NCBI GenBank assembly: GCA_023423605.1
Contig: JAFAFF010000088.1
Span: 1-5,145, forward strand
Reading direction: 5' to 3'
DNA: 5,145 nt
Source of the DNA: Pseudomonadota bacterium
GTDB taxonomy: Bacteria; Pseudomonadota; Gammaproteobacteria; Xanthomonadales; Xanthomonadaceae
Made by a program: the position numbers and the translations under genes. This document shows, one piece after another, positions 1 through 4,757 of the stretch; position 1 is the stretch's first letter; the number at the start of each line of letters is the position of its first letter. Below the pieces are notes generated by a model. It had not been told where the DNA came from and made no database searches. It saw only the letters and a program-made list of their open reading frames with translations.

Positions 1-353
1 TCCGGCCCCATGCCACGCAGGTCGATCTGGCGGTTGTTGCCGTACTGTCCCGACGCGCTGTTGCCGGTCAGGTTGACGCCCGGCATGGTGCGCAGCAGCT
101 CGGAGATGTCGTTGGCCGGCGGACGCCTGGCGATGTCTTCGGCGGTGATGGTGGACGTGCCCAGTGCCTGCCGCGCGATCTGCTGCGCGGTGACGTGGAC
201 GGTATCGATGTCGGTGGCGTCGGCAGCCACATCGGCCTGTGCGCTGGAAGCCGCACCGGCCAGCAGGACGGTCATGGCAAGCGCCAGCGGACGACGCGAC
301 AGGGAGGTGGCAGGAGTCATGCCGGCGCTGCCGGCAATGAAGGAAGAGTGCAT
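1..353 (-). CDS. fepA: FepA-type TonB-dependent siderophore receptor, N-terminal part (cut by window edge)
   Basis: Outer-membrane receptor that would import a ferric catecholate (enterobactin-like) siderophore using TonB/ExbBD energy. Only 117 codons and two bases of the next are present; family members are about 700-750 residues, so the rest of the plug and the whole barrel lie to the left. Seen: a long signal peptide with twin Arg at 20-21 before a hydrophobic run, ending at Ala-Gln-Ala (38-40); a TonB-box-like stretch DTVHVTA at 50-56; then plug-domain sequence. RTMPGVNLTGNSASGQ at 88-103 and NNRQIDLRGMGP at 106-117 match the E. coli FepA plug almost residue for residue, which separates it from generic TonB receptors. 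Start at 353 is preferred because AAAGG lies 7 bases upstream; a second in-frame ATG at 320 has no good ribosome site. The Fur-like site at 480-499 suggests repression by iron. Exact ligand is not visible here. Confidence 0.92.
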   Translation of the reverse strand, partial: MHSSFIAGSAGMTPATSLSRRPLALAMTVLLAGAASSAQADVAADATDIDTVHVTAQQIARQALGTSTITAEDIARRPPANDISELLRTMPGVNLTGNSASGQYGNNRQIDLRGMGP

Positions 354-384
354 GTCTGAACCTTTGTGGGGGTGCGATCAGCCA

Positions 385-409
385 CGCCTCGGGCAAAGGG
401 CTTGAGGCG
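385..409 (-). other. Hairpin in the receptor leader
   Basis: A perfect 6-bp inverted repeat (CGCCTC at 385-390, GAGGCG at 404-409) with a 13-base loop sits inside the predicted untranslated leader of the receptor gene, about 30 bases ahead of its start codon. It matches no riboswitch class I recognise. With GC-rich DNA such a short stem can arise by chance, so a role in translation or attenuation is only a possibility. Confidence 0.3.
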
Positions 410-466
410 ACGTTGGGGAGGCAGGCAAGCGGCGCCGCACGACCGCAGCACGCTGCCTTGGATGTT

Positions 467-495
467 ATTTTTCCATAAACGATAGTGATTCTCAA
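467..495 (-). promoter_or_regulatory. Predicted sigma-70-like promoter for the fepA-type receptor
   Basis: On the minus strand TTGAGA (490-495) is followed, after exactly 17 bases, by AAAAAT (467-472). The -35 matches 4 of 6 and the -10 matches 4 of 6 consensus bases. It lies in the only AT-rich patch of the 286-bp gap between the receptor and the phosphoesterase. Transcription would start near 460 and give a leader of roughly 105 bases before the ATG at 353. The overlap with the Fur-like operator supports the assignment. This is inference from sequence; no start site is known. Confidence 0.5.
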
Positions 496-499
496 TTGC
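480..499 (-). promoter_or_regulatory. Fur-box-like operator upstream of the fepA-type receptor
   Basis: Read on the minus strand, 494 to 480 is TGAGAATCACTATCG, which matches 11 of the 14 specified bases of the 7-1-7 Fur consensus TGATAATnATTATCA. It overlaps the predicted -35 and the spacer of the receptor promoter, the usual place for Fur repression. Catecholate siderophore receptors are classic Fur targets, so position, sequence and gene identity agree. Binding itself is not shown. Confidence 0.72.
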
Positions 500-573
500 A
501 TGAACGCATTGCAAAGCACGCGCGACTGTGCGCAAACGGCTTCAATGCGCGATCGAGAAGGGGACGCCAGCCG

Positions 574-587
574 TACCGCGGTAGCAT
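574..587 (+). promoter_or_regulatory. Palindrome with possible -10 ahead of the phosphoesterase
   Basis: TACCGCGGTA at 574-583 is a perfect 10-bp palindrome, overlapped by TAGCAT (582-587), a 4-of-6 match to a -10 element. No convincing -35 is seen at the right distance near 559-564. It lies 53 bases ahead of the phosphoesterase start, so it could be the promoter or an operator, but the support is weak. Confidence 0.22.
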
Positions 588-639
588 TCATGGTCCGCCG
601 CGCTCGCGCGCCATCCTCTTCCACCGCCGGTCCATCGCC

Positions 640-1767
640 ATGAAATTCCTTTCCGTGATCTGTCTGCCTGGCCTGCTGCTGCCAATGCTGATGCTGGCCA
701 GCGCCGCTGCACCGGCGCGCGAGGTGCCCGCACCAGCGGCCCACGTGGATGCCGATGGCCCTTACCTGTTCCGCGACGGCGACGCGCTGCAGGCGCGCTG
801 GATATGCAATGACGAAGTCCGCAGCCGGCACGTTGCGACCAGCGCGGGAACGGCGGATATCGCCCCCGAATGCGGTCATCCGCATGCGGTACATGTCCTC
901 CCCCCTGCCATTCCGGCGACTGCGGTGTTGCCGGCGGTGCCGCGTATCGCCGTGCTGTCCGACATCCACGGCCAGTACGATCTGCTGGTGCGCCTGCTGC
1001 GCGCGAACGCGCTGATCGACGCGCAGGACCGGTGGGCGTATGGCACCGGCACGCTGGTGATCGCCGGCGACGTATTCGATCGCGGGCCACGCGTGACCGA
1101 AGCATTCTGGCTGCTGTATGGCCTGCAGCAGCAGGCGGCCGCCGCCGGTGGCGCGGTGCACTTCGTGCTCGGCAACCACGAAACCATGGTGCTCTACGAC
1201 GACCTGCGCTACGTCAATCCGAAATACCTGCGCAGCGCGCAGCTGCTGGGACGCAGCTATCCGCAGCTGTATGGCACCGATTCGGTGATCGGCCAATGGC
1301 TGCGTACCCGGCCGGCACTGCTGCGCATCGGCGATACCCTGTTCCTGCATGGCGGCATTTCGCCGGAAGCGTTGCAGCTGGCACTGCACCCGGAGCTTAC
1401 CAACGCTGCCTACCAGGCGTCGCTGGGCACCCCACGCGACCAGGTCAAGGCCGATCCGGCCAGCGCACCGTTGTATGACGGCAAGACCAGTCCCATCTGG
1501 TACCGCGGCTATTTTGATGGCCGCCTGGATACCGAGGGCGTGCAGGCCGTGCTGGACCATTTGGGGCTGCGGCGCATCGTCGTCGGCCATACCTCGATGC
1601 CGCACGTCAGCCGCTTCCACGGCGAACGCATCATTGCCGTGGACAGCAGCATCAAGAACGGTGAGAACGGCGAACTGCTGTTCATCGAAGGCGACGCGCT
1701 CAGCCGCGGACTGCTGGATGGCACGCGCACCGCCCTCGCCGAGGGCCACATGGGTGACGGCGATTAA
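640..1767 (+). CDS. Exported PPP-type metallophosphoesterase (Shewanella-like phosphatase type)
   Basis: A 375-residue calcineurin-like phosphoesterase that should hydrolyse phosphate esters with a two-metal site; the substrate is unknown. Seen in order: a signal peptide (MKFLSVICL, then a hydrophobic run to about residue 26, with Ala-x-Ala sites); a short N-terminal region with Cys56 and Cys78 that may form a disulfide; then DIHG at 108-111 (D108, H110), GDVFDRG at 143-149 (D144, D147, R148), GNHE at 178-181 (N179, H180), HGGIS from H237, and GHT with H317. This is the complete metal and phosphate set, and the GDxxDRG/HGGxS form is that of PPP protein phosphatases rather than nucleotidases. 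The leader places it in the periplasm or outside. The start at 640 is chosen for the signal peptide; ribosome-site sequence ahead of it is poor, and the in-frame ATG at 496 would add an implausible basic 48-residue extension. It appears to be a single-gene unit, divergent from the receptor. Family is sure; the role is not. Confidence 0.9.
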   Translation: MKFLSVICLPGLLLPMLMLASAAAPAREVPAPAAHVDADGPYLFRDGDALQARWICNDEVRSRHVATSAGTADIAPECGHPHAVHVLPPAIPATAVLPAVPRIAVLSDIHGQYDLLVRLLRANALIDAQDRWAYGTGTLVIAGDVFDRGPRVTEAFWLLYGLQQQAAAAGGAVHFVLGNHETMVLYDDLRYVNPKYLRSAQLLGRSYPQLYGTDSVIGQWLRTRPALLRIGDTLFLHGGISPEALQLALHPELTNAAYQASLGTPRDQVKADPASAPLYDGKTSPIWYRGYFDGRLDTEGVQAVLDHLGLRRIVVGHTSMPHVSRFHGERIIAVDSSIKNGENGELLFIEGDALSRGLLDGTRTALAEGHMGDGD

Positions 1768-1790
1768 GCTGATGGCTCTGGCGACCGGCG

Positions 1791-1819
1791 GCGCTGCCCT
1801 GCTCCTACGCTGGCAGCGT
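1791..1819 (+). terminator. Possible terminator hairpin after the phosphoesterase gene
   Basis: A perfect 7-bp stem (CGCTGCC at 1792-1798, GGCAGCG at 1812-1818), extendable by one G-T pair, with a 13-base loop, begins 23 bases after the stop codon. No T-run follows, so intrinsic termination would be weak. Its place between two genes on the same strand makes it the best candidate for an end of the upstream transcript. Confidence 0.33.
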
Positions 1820-1903
1820 GCCTGGTCGCAAGGGACACGGTGCCGCTACGATCAGCAGTCCCGGCTCGCCACCGTTGCAGGCTGGCACAGGCCAGCACCA
1901 CGC

Positions 1904-1909
1904 AGAGGA
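1904..1909 (+). promoter_or_regulatory. Ribosome binding site that fixes the threonine aldolase start
   Basis: AGAGGA ends 4 bases before the ATG at 1914. It decides between this start and in-frame positions further upstream, back to 1818, that would add 32 residues with no family resemblance. Confidence 0.6.
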
Positions 1910-1913
1910 ACCC

Positions 1914-2966
1914 ATGGATTTCGGCAGCGACAATCAATCAGGCGTCTCCCCCAGGATCCTGCAGGCATTGCTGGACGCCTGCTCCGGAACCGCCGCTTCC
2001 TACGGTAACGATTACTGGACACGGCAGGCCGAAGAGGCCATCGCGCAGGTGTTTGCCTGCCAGCCGCGGGTGTTTTTCGTTGCCACCGGCACGGCGGCGA
2101 ACTGCCTGGCCCTGTCCGCGCTGGCACCACCATGGGGCGCCATCTTCTGCCACCGGCAGGCCCATATCGCGACCGACGAATCAACGGCGCCGGAGTTCTT
2201 CACCGGTGGCGCGCGCGTGTTCCCCATCGCCACGGACAGCGGGAAAATCACGCCGGAGGCGCTGCTCGCGGCCTTGCGCCGGCTGCCTGATGCGCCGCCG
2301 CACAGTGTGCGCCCCGCTGCGCTCAGCCTCACCCAGGCAGCCGAAAACGGCCTGGTCTACACACCGGAAGAACTGCGTGAACTGACACGCATCGCGCGTG
2401 ACCATGGAATGCACGTGCACATGGACGGGGCGCGCTTCGCCAACGCCGTGGCTGCGCTGGGTTGCACGCCCGCCGAACTCAGCAGCGCGGTCGGCATCGA
2501 CGTGCTTTCCCTGGGTGCATCCAAGAACGGCGCGCTGGCGGCCGAGGCCGTGGTGTTCTTCAACACGGCGCTGGCACAGGACTTCGATGCACGGCGCAAG
2601 CGTGCTGGCCAACTGATATCCAAGGGCCGCCTGTTCGGTGCCCAGTTCAGTGCCTGGCTGCGGGACGATCATTGGCTGGAACTGGCACGGCAGTCCAACC
2701 ACACTGCTCACCAGCTGGCCGCTGTCCTGCAGGCCCACACGCAGGTCCGACTCGCATGGCCGGTACAGGCCAACGAGGTGTTCGTGACCATGCCGCGGAA
2801 CATGCTCGAGCGGCTGCATGCCGCCGGGGTGCAATGTTACGACTGGTATGCCGACAGCCTGCCGGCGCACATCACCCTGTCCGCCGACGAGGTCCCGGTA
2901 CGTTTTGTCACCTCATGGGCGACCACCGCCGGGGATATCGCTGCGCTGCAGGCGCTGCTGGGCTGA
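1914..2966 (+). CDS. ltaE: Low-specificity L-threonine aldolase (PLP-dependent)
   Basis: A 350-residue fold-type I PLP enzyme of the threonine aldolase/beta-eliminating lyase family, cleaving L-threonine or L-allo-threonine to glycine and acetaldehyde in the cytoplasm. Seen: FGSDNQSG near the start, SYGND in place of the common YGDD, ATGTAAN at 57-63 (PLP-phosphate loop), His84 in AHIATDE, corresponding to the PLP-stacking His of LtaE-type enzymes, HMDGARF at 169-175 with D171 for the pyridine nitrogen, and the Schiff-base Lys204 in LGASKNG. The xSKNG form around the lysine and the length fit the Pseudomonas-type low-specificity enzyme better than the E. coli LtaE subgroup, so the symbol is used by function. 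Start at 1914 has AGAGGA (1904-1909) just upstream; the frame stays open to 1818 but without a better start. The gap of 146 bp from the phosphoesterase argues against tight co-transcription. Activity on other beta-hydroxy amino acids is possible. Confidence 0.9.
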   Translation: MDFGSDNQSGVSPRILQALLDACSGTAASYGNDYWTRQAEEAIAQVFACQPRVFFVATGTAANCLALSALAPPWGAIFCHRQAHIATDESTAPEFFTGGARVFPIATDSGKITPEALLAALRRLPDAPPHSVRPAALSLTQAAENGLVYTPEELRELTRIARDHGMHVHMDGARFANAVAALGCTPAELSSAVGIDVLSLGASKNGALAAEAVVFFNTALAQDFDARRKRAGQLISKGRLFGAQFSAWLRDDHWLELARQSNHTAHQLAAVLQAHTQVRLAWPVQANEVFVTMPRNMLERLHAAGVQCYDWYADSLPAHITLSADEVPVRFVTSWATTAGDIAALQALLG

Positions 2967-2977
2967 GGCGCAGCATC

Positions 2978-3007
2978 CACGCAGGCATGGAGCACGCAGG
3001 CATGGAG
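2978..3007. repeat. Perfect tandem duplication of a 15-bp unit
   Basis: The unit CACGCAGGCATGGAG occurs twice head to tail, at 2978-2992 and 2993-3007, with no mismatch. It starts 12 bases after the threonine aldolase stop codon, in the non-coding gap before the convergent glycine-zipper gene. It looks like a recent slippage duplication; copy number may vary between strains. Confidence 0.85.
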
Positions 3008-3008
3008 A

Positions 3009-3029
3009 AGGCGGCCCATCGGACCGCCT
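3009..3029. terminator. Hairpin between convergent genes, candidate terminator
   Basis: AGGCGG (3009-3014) pairs with CCGCCT (3024-3029). Two more G-C pairs can form inside (CC 3015-3016 with GG 3021-3022) if one A bulges out, giving an 8-bp GC-only-type stem. On the minus strand it is followed by TTCTCC, a poor T-run; on the plus strand by CCTGG. Position between the aldolase and the glycine-zipper gene suggests a shared transcript end for both. Confidence 0.5.
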
Positions 3030-3045
3030 CCTGGATGCGGATGCC

Positions 3046-3063
3046 GACGCCCATGCAGGCGTC
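3046..3063 (-). terminator. Hairpin just after the glycine-zipper gene
   Basis: GACGCC (3046-3051) and GGCGTC (3058-3063) form a perfect 6-bp stem around a 6-base loop, only 5 bases beyond the stop codon of the minus-strand gene. There is no T-run. It may act with the 3009-3029 stem in ending or protecting that transcript. Confidence 0.35.
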
Positions 3064-3068
3064 CCGGA

Positions 3069-3431
3069 TCAGCGGTACTCGCGTTCGCAACGGCGCTCGA
3101 CGACACGATCGCCGTTGCGCTCCTGCTGCCTGCCCTGGATGTTGCGGCCCGCAGCACCACCGGCCACGGCACCGGCCACGGTCGCAAGCTTCTTGCCGTT
3201 GCCGCCACCGACCTGGTTGCCAAGCAGGCCGCCGACCACCGCGCCGGTCGCGGTGCCCGCGATGCGGTTGGAATCCTTGCTGTTGCGCTGGACTTCCACA
3301 TTGCGGCAGACCACACGGCTGCCATCGTCGAAACGGCGCCCTTCATCGCGCGGACCATAGGTCTGTGCCGAGGCGCCCGCCGATGCCGCCATCAGGGCAC
3401 CAACGCACAGCAGATGGGTCGTGATTTTCAT
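3069..3431 (-). CDS. Exported glycine-zipper 2TM-domain protein
   Basis: A 120-residue small envelope protein. Seen: a signal peptide (MKITTHLLC..., cleavage likely after Ala-Ser-Ala at 20-22), a charged region, then a glycine-rich zipper from about 57 to 97 made of two short GxxxG-type segments (AGTATGAVVGGLLGNQVGGG and AGAVAGGAAG) separated by GNGKKLATV. This pattern is that of the Rickettsia 17-kDa antigen/SlyB-like domain. Cys42 before and Cys115 after the zipper could form a disulfide. Cys9 is not in a proper lipobox, so a soluble or membrane-associated periplasmic form is preferred to a lipoprotein. Start at 3431 is supported by AGAGGAG (3438-3444 on the plus strand), 6 bases upstream. 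Relatives are often linked to envelope stress; a possible ECF-type promoter lies directly upstream. The exact function is unknown. Confidence 0.85.
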   Translation of the reverse strand: MKITTHLLCVGALMAASAGASAQTYGPRDEGRRFDDGSRVVCRNVEVQRNSKDSNRIAGTATGAVVGGLLGNQVGGGNGKKLATVAGAVAGGAAGRNIQGRQQERNGDRVVERRCEREYR

Positions 3432-3448
3432 GATGGGCTCCTCTGCGC

Positions 3449-3474
3449 TCCGATTACGTGCAGCCAGTGTTTCC
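3449..3474 (-). promoter_or_regulatory. Possible ECF/sigma-E-like promoter of the glycine-zipper gene
   Basis: On the minus strand GGAAAC (3469-3474) is followed after 15 bases by TCGGA (3449-3453), similar in form to the RpoE pattern GGAAC-N15/16-TCnnA. Transcription would begin almost at the ribosome site, leaving a leader of about 10 bases. A TTGACG at 3514-3519 is an alternative -35 but has no matching -10 at 17 bases. Tentative. Confidence 0.27.
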
Positions 3475-3562
3475 CGCCGCGCGGCAACCAACGGTGAAAT
3501 TGCGTGCAGGCCACGTCAACACGGCGGCGGCCGTTCAGCGCCCGGCACAGGTGGGAAAATAC

Positions 3563-3623
3563 GTAGAGCGGGGCTCTGCCCCGCTGCACGGCAGGGTCCC
3601 AGCCGGGCAGGGCCCGGCTCTAC
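3563..3623. repeat. SMAG-like GTAG palindrome pair in inverted orientation
   Basis: Left element: GTAG (3563-3566), then AGCGGGGC (3567-3574), loop TCT, GCCCCGCT (3578-3585), a perfect 8-bp stem. Right element, read on the minus strand: GTAG (3623-3620), AGCCGGGC, loop CCT, GCCCGGCT, again a perfect 8-bp stem (3601-3619). The two face each other with a 15-base spacer (3586-3600). The GTAG head followed by a short GC stem is the hallmark of the SMAG repeats (REP-like elements) of Stenotrophomonas maltophilia, often found as inverted dimers between genes. It starts 20 bases past the GH43 stop codon and so may also stop or stabilise that transcript before the glycine-zipper gene. It is the best clue to the organism in the window. 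Confidence 0.85.
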
Positions 3624-3643
3624 GGGACAGAGGCGGTCCGGCG

Positions 3644-4651
3644 CTACGGCATGGTGCGGCCTTGCGGGGCATCCAGGCGCGGCGTGCCATCGGCATTCCA
3701 GTGCACCGGCTGGATGCGTGGCGAGCGCTTCGCGGTGCAGCCCATGTCAGGTCCCGGATTGGCGTGGTACACGATCCACGGCGTGCCATCGGTCATGGTG
3801 AAAAAGCCGTTGTGCCCAGGTGCGTGGACATTTCCCTGCGGATTCTTCGCCAGCACCGGGCGTGGGGCCTTGGTCCATGCCTTCGCATCCAGCGGATCGC
3901 TGCCAGCCTTCGCCCGCAGCAGGCCTATCGCATAATCATCCGACCAGCAGGCACTGCCGGAATAGGTGAGGAACAGATCGCCCTGCGGACCGGCAAGAAA
4001 CTCCGGACCTTCCAGGATCTGCCTTCCCCCTTGCCGCTCCCAGGCCTGGTCCGGCCGCGCGATGATGGTTTCCTTGCCGCTCAGCGTCCACGGATTGGAC
4101 ATCGCCACGATCGCCAGCACGCTGTCCGGACCCACATAGGGTGAGTACACGAAATAGCGCTTGTCGCCGATGGTGAACGTGGTGCCGTCGATTCCCGGGT
4201 GCTGCGTGGCCAGCCGGCCGCGATCACGCCATTCGCCCTGGGTCGGGTCAGCGCTGGCGTTCTCCAGCACGAACACGCCACGGTGCCGGTCCTCGTCATC
4301 GTTGCCGCCGGCGTGCGCACTGTCGGCAGCCGTGTAGTAGATGTACCACTTGCCATCGATGCGATGCAGCTCAGGCGCCCAGATCGACCGCGCATTCGGC
4401 CCGGATGCCGGCGGTCGCCACACGGTGACTTCCGGCGCTTCGTCCAGGCGGGTCAGGTCGCGCGTGGTGCGGATCGCAAGACGGTCGCCGTGGGTGCCCA
4501 TGTAATGGAACACATCGCCATCGCGGACGATCCACGGATCCGGCCCGGAGGGCAGCAGCGGATTGTCGAATACCGGCGCTGCCGCAGCACATGCCGCACC
4601 TGCATGCAGCAGCATCGCGCCCACCAGCAGGCGTACCGGACTGTGGATCAT
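3644..4651 (-). CDS. Exported GH43 family glycosidase, exo-alpha-L-arabinofuranosidase type
   Basis: A 335-residue five-bladed beta-propeller glycoside hydrolase that should release arabinose (or xylose) from plant-type polysaccharide or oligosaccharide outside the cytoplasm. Seen: a signal peptide to about residue 25 (LLVGAMLLHAGAACAAA), then NPLLPSGPDPW with the general base Asp38, GPNARSIWAPELH at 84-96, IDGKWYIYYTA at 98-108, GIDGTTF with the pKa-tuning Asp155, LEGPEF with the general acid Glu214, YSGSACWSDDYAIGLL at 230-245, and HAPGHNGFF with His280. All three catalytic acids are present. The NPLLPSG opening, the SACWSDDY block and the C-terminal GCTAKRSPRIQPVHWNADG block match arabinofuranosidase-like GH43 members, single-domain without a carbohydrate-binding module. 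Start at 4651 has a strong GGGAGGG ribosome site; the frame continues to 4795 but would spoil the signal peptide and overlap dgoK. It is divergent from dgoK. Family is sure; linkage preference is inferred. Confidence 0.9.
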   Translation of the reverse strand: MIHSPVRLLVGAMLLHAGAACAAAAPVFDNPLLPSGPDPWIVRDGDVFHYMGTHGDRLAIRTTRDLTRLDEAPEVTVWRPPASGPNARSIWAPELHRIDGKWYIYYTAADSAHAGGNDDEDRHRGVFVLENASADPTQGEWRDRGRLATQHPGIDGTTFTIGDKRYFVYSPYVGPDSVLAIVAMSNPWTLSGKETIIARPDQAWERQGGRQILEGPEFLAGPQGDLFLTYSGSACWSDDYAIGLLRAKAGSDPLDAKAWTKAPRPVLAKNPQGNVHAPGHNGFFTMTDGTPWIVYHANPGPDMGCTAKRSPRIQPVHWNADGTPRLDAPQGRTMP

Positions 4652-4694
4652 GATTCCCTCCCTCACTTGCCCATGGAAAAACAGCTGGCTGCGT

Positions 4695-4725
4695 TTGCAG
4701 GCCGGAGGCGACATAATCATATAAT
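4695..4725 (+). promoter_or_regulatory. Predicted promoter of dgoK in the shared GH43/dgoK gap
   Basis: A perfect TATAAT (4720-4725) lies 33 bases ahead of the dgoK start, with TTGCAG (4695-4700, 4 of 6) upstream; the 19-base spacer is longer than ideal, which would suit an activated or regulated promoter. The patch 4711-4738 is the only strongly AT-rich stretch in the 106-bp gap and also contains TATGAT on the minus strand (4716-4721), a candidate -10 for GH43. ATAATC occurs twice there with 8-base periodicity (4713 and 4721). An overlapping divergent promoter pair is plausible. Confidence 0.5.
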
Positions 4726-4757
4726 CCGACAATACACAAGAACGCCCGGACATCGCC

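Noticed and set aside
10..405. Plus-strand open frame opposite the receptor
   Set aside because: The minus strand carries unmistakable FepA plug motifs; the plus frame has no domain or ribosome site.
480..499. Fur-like site controlling the phosphoesterase as well
   Set aside because: It lies over 140 bases from that start codon, and no plus-strand promoter elements overlap it.
496..639. Upstream in-frame ATG at 496 as the phosphoesterase start
   Set aside because: It would add 48 Arg-rich residues ahead of a clear signal peptide at 640 and would place the start inside the Fur/promoter region of the divergent gene.
542..1105. Minus-strand open frame opposite the phosphoesterase
   Set aside because: Arg/Ala/Pro-rich composition with no motif; it overlaps the signal peptide and active-site region of the real gene.
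1825..1852. Promoter for the threonine aldolase with TACGAT at 1847-1852
   Set aside because: The -10 is fair, but the best -35 at 16-18 bases (GTCGCA or TGGTCG) matches only 3 of 6, so it was left out of the feature list.
2978..3007. CRISPR-like repeat
   Set aside because: The two 15-bp copies are directly adjacent with no spacer and no further copies.
2462..3424. Plus-strand open frame of 320 codons spanning the aldolase end and the glycine-zipper gene
   Set aside because: It is out of frame with the aldolase, antisense to the glycine-zipper gene, rich in Arg, Pro, Cys and His, and crosses the intergenic hairpins.
3429..3431. Glycine-zipper protein as a lipoprotein using Cys9
   Set aside because: The residues before Cys9 (His-Leu-Leu) do not form a lipobox and the hydrophobic segment continues past it; an Ala-x-Ala type cleavage site at 20-22 fits better.
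3458..4144. Long plus-strand open frame opposite GH43 and across the SMAG-like repeat
   Set aside because: It is antisense to a well-supported GH43 gene, runs through a palindromic repeat, has no ribosome site and no recognisable domain; GC-rich DNA gives such frames often.
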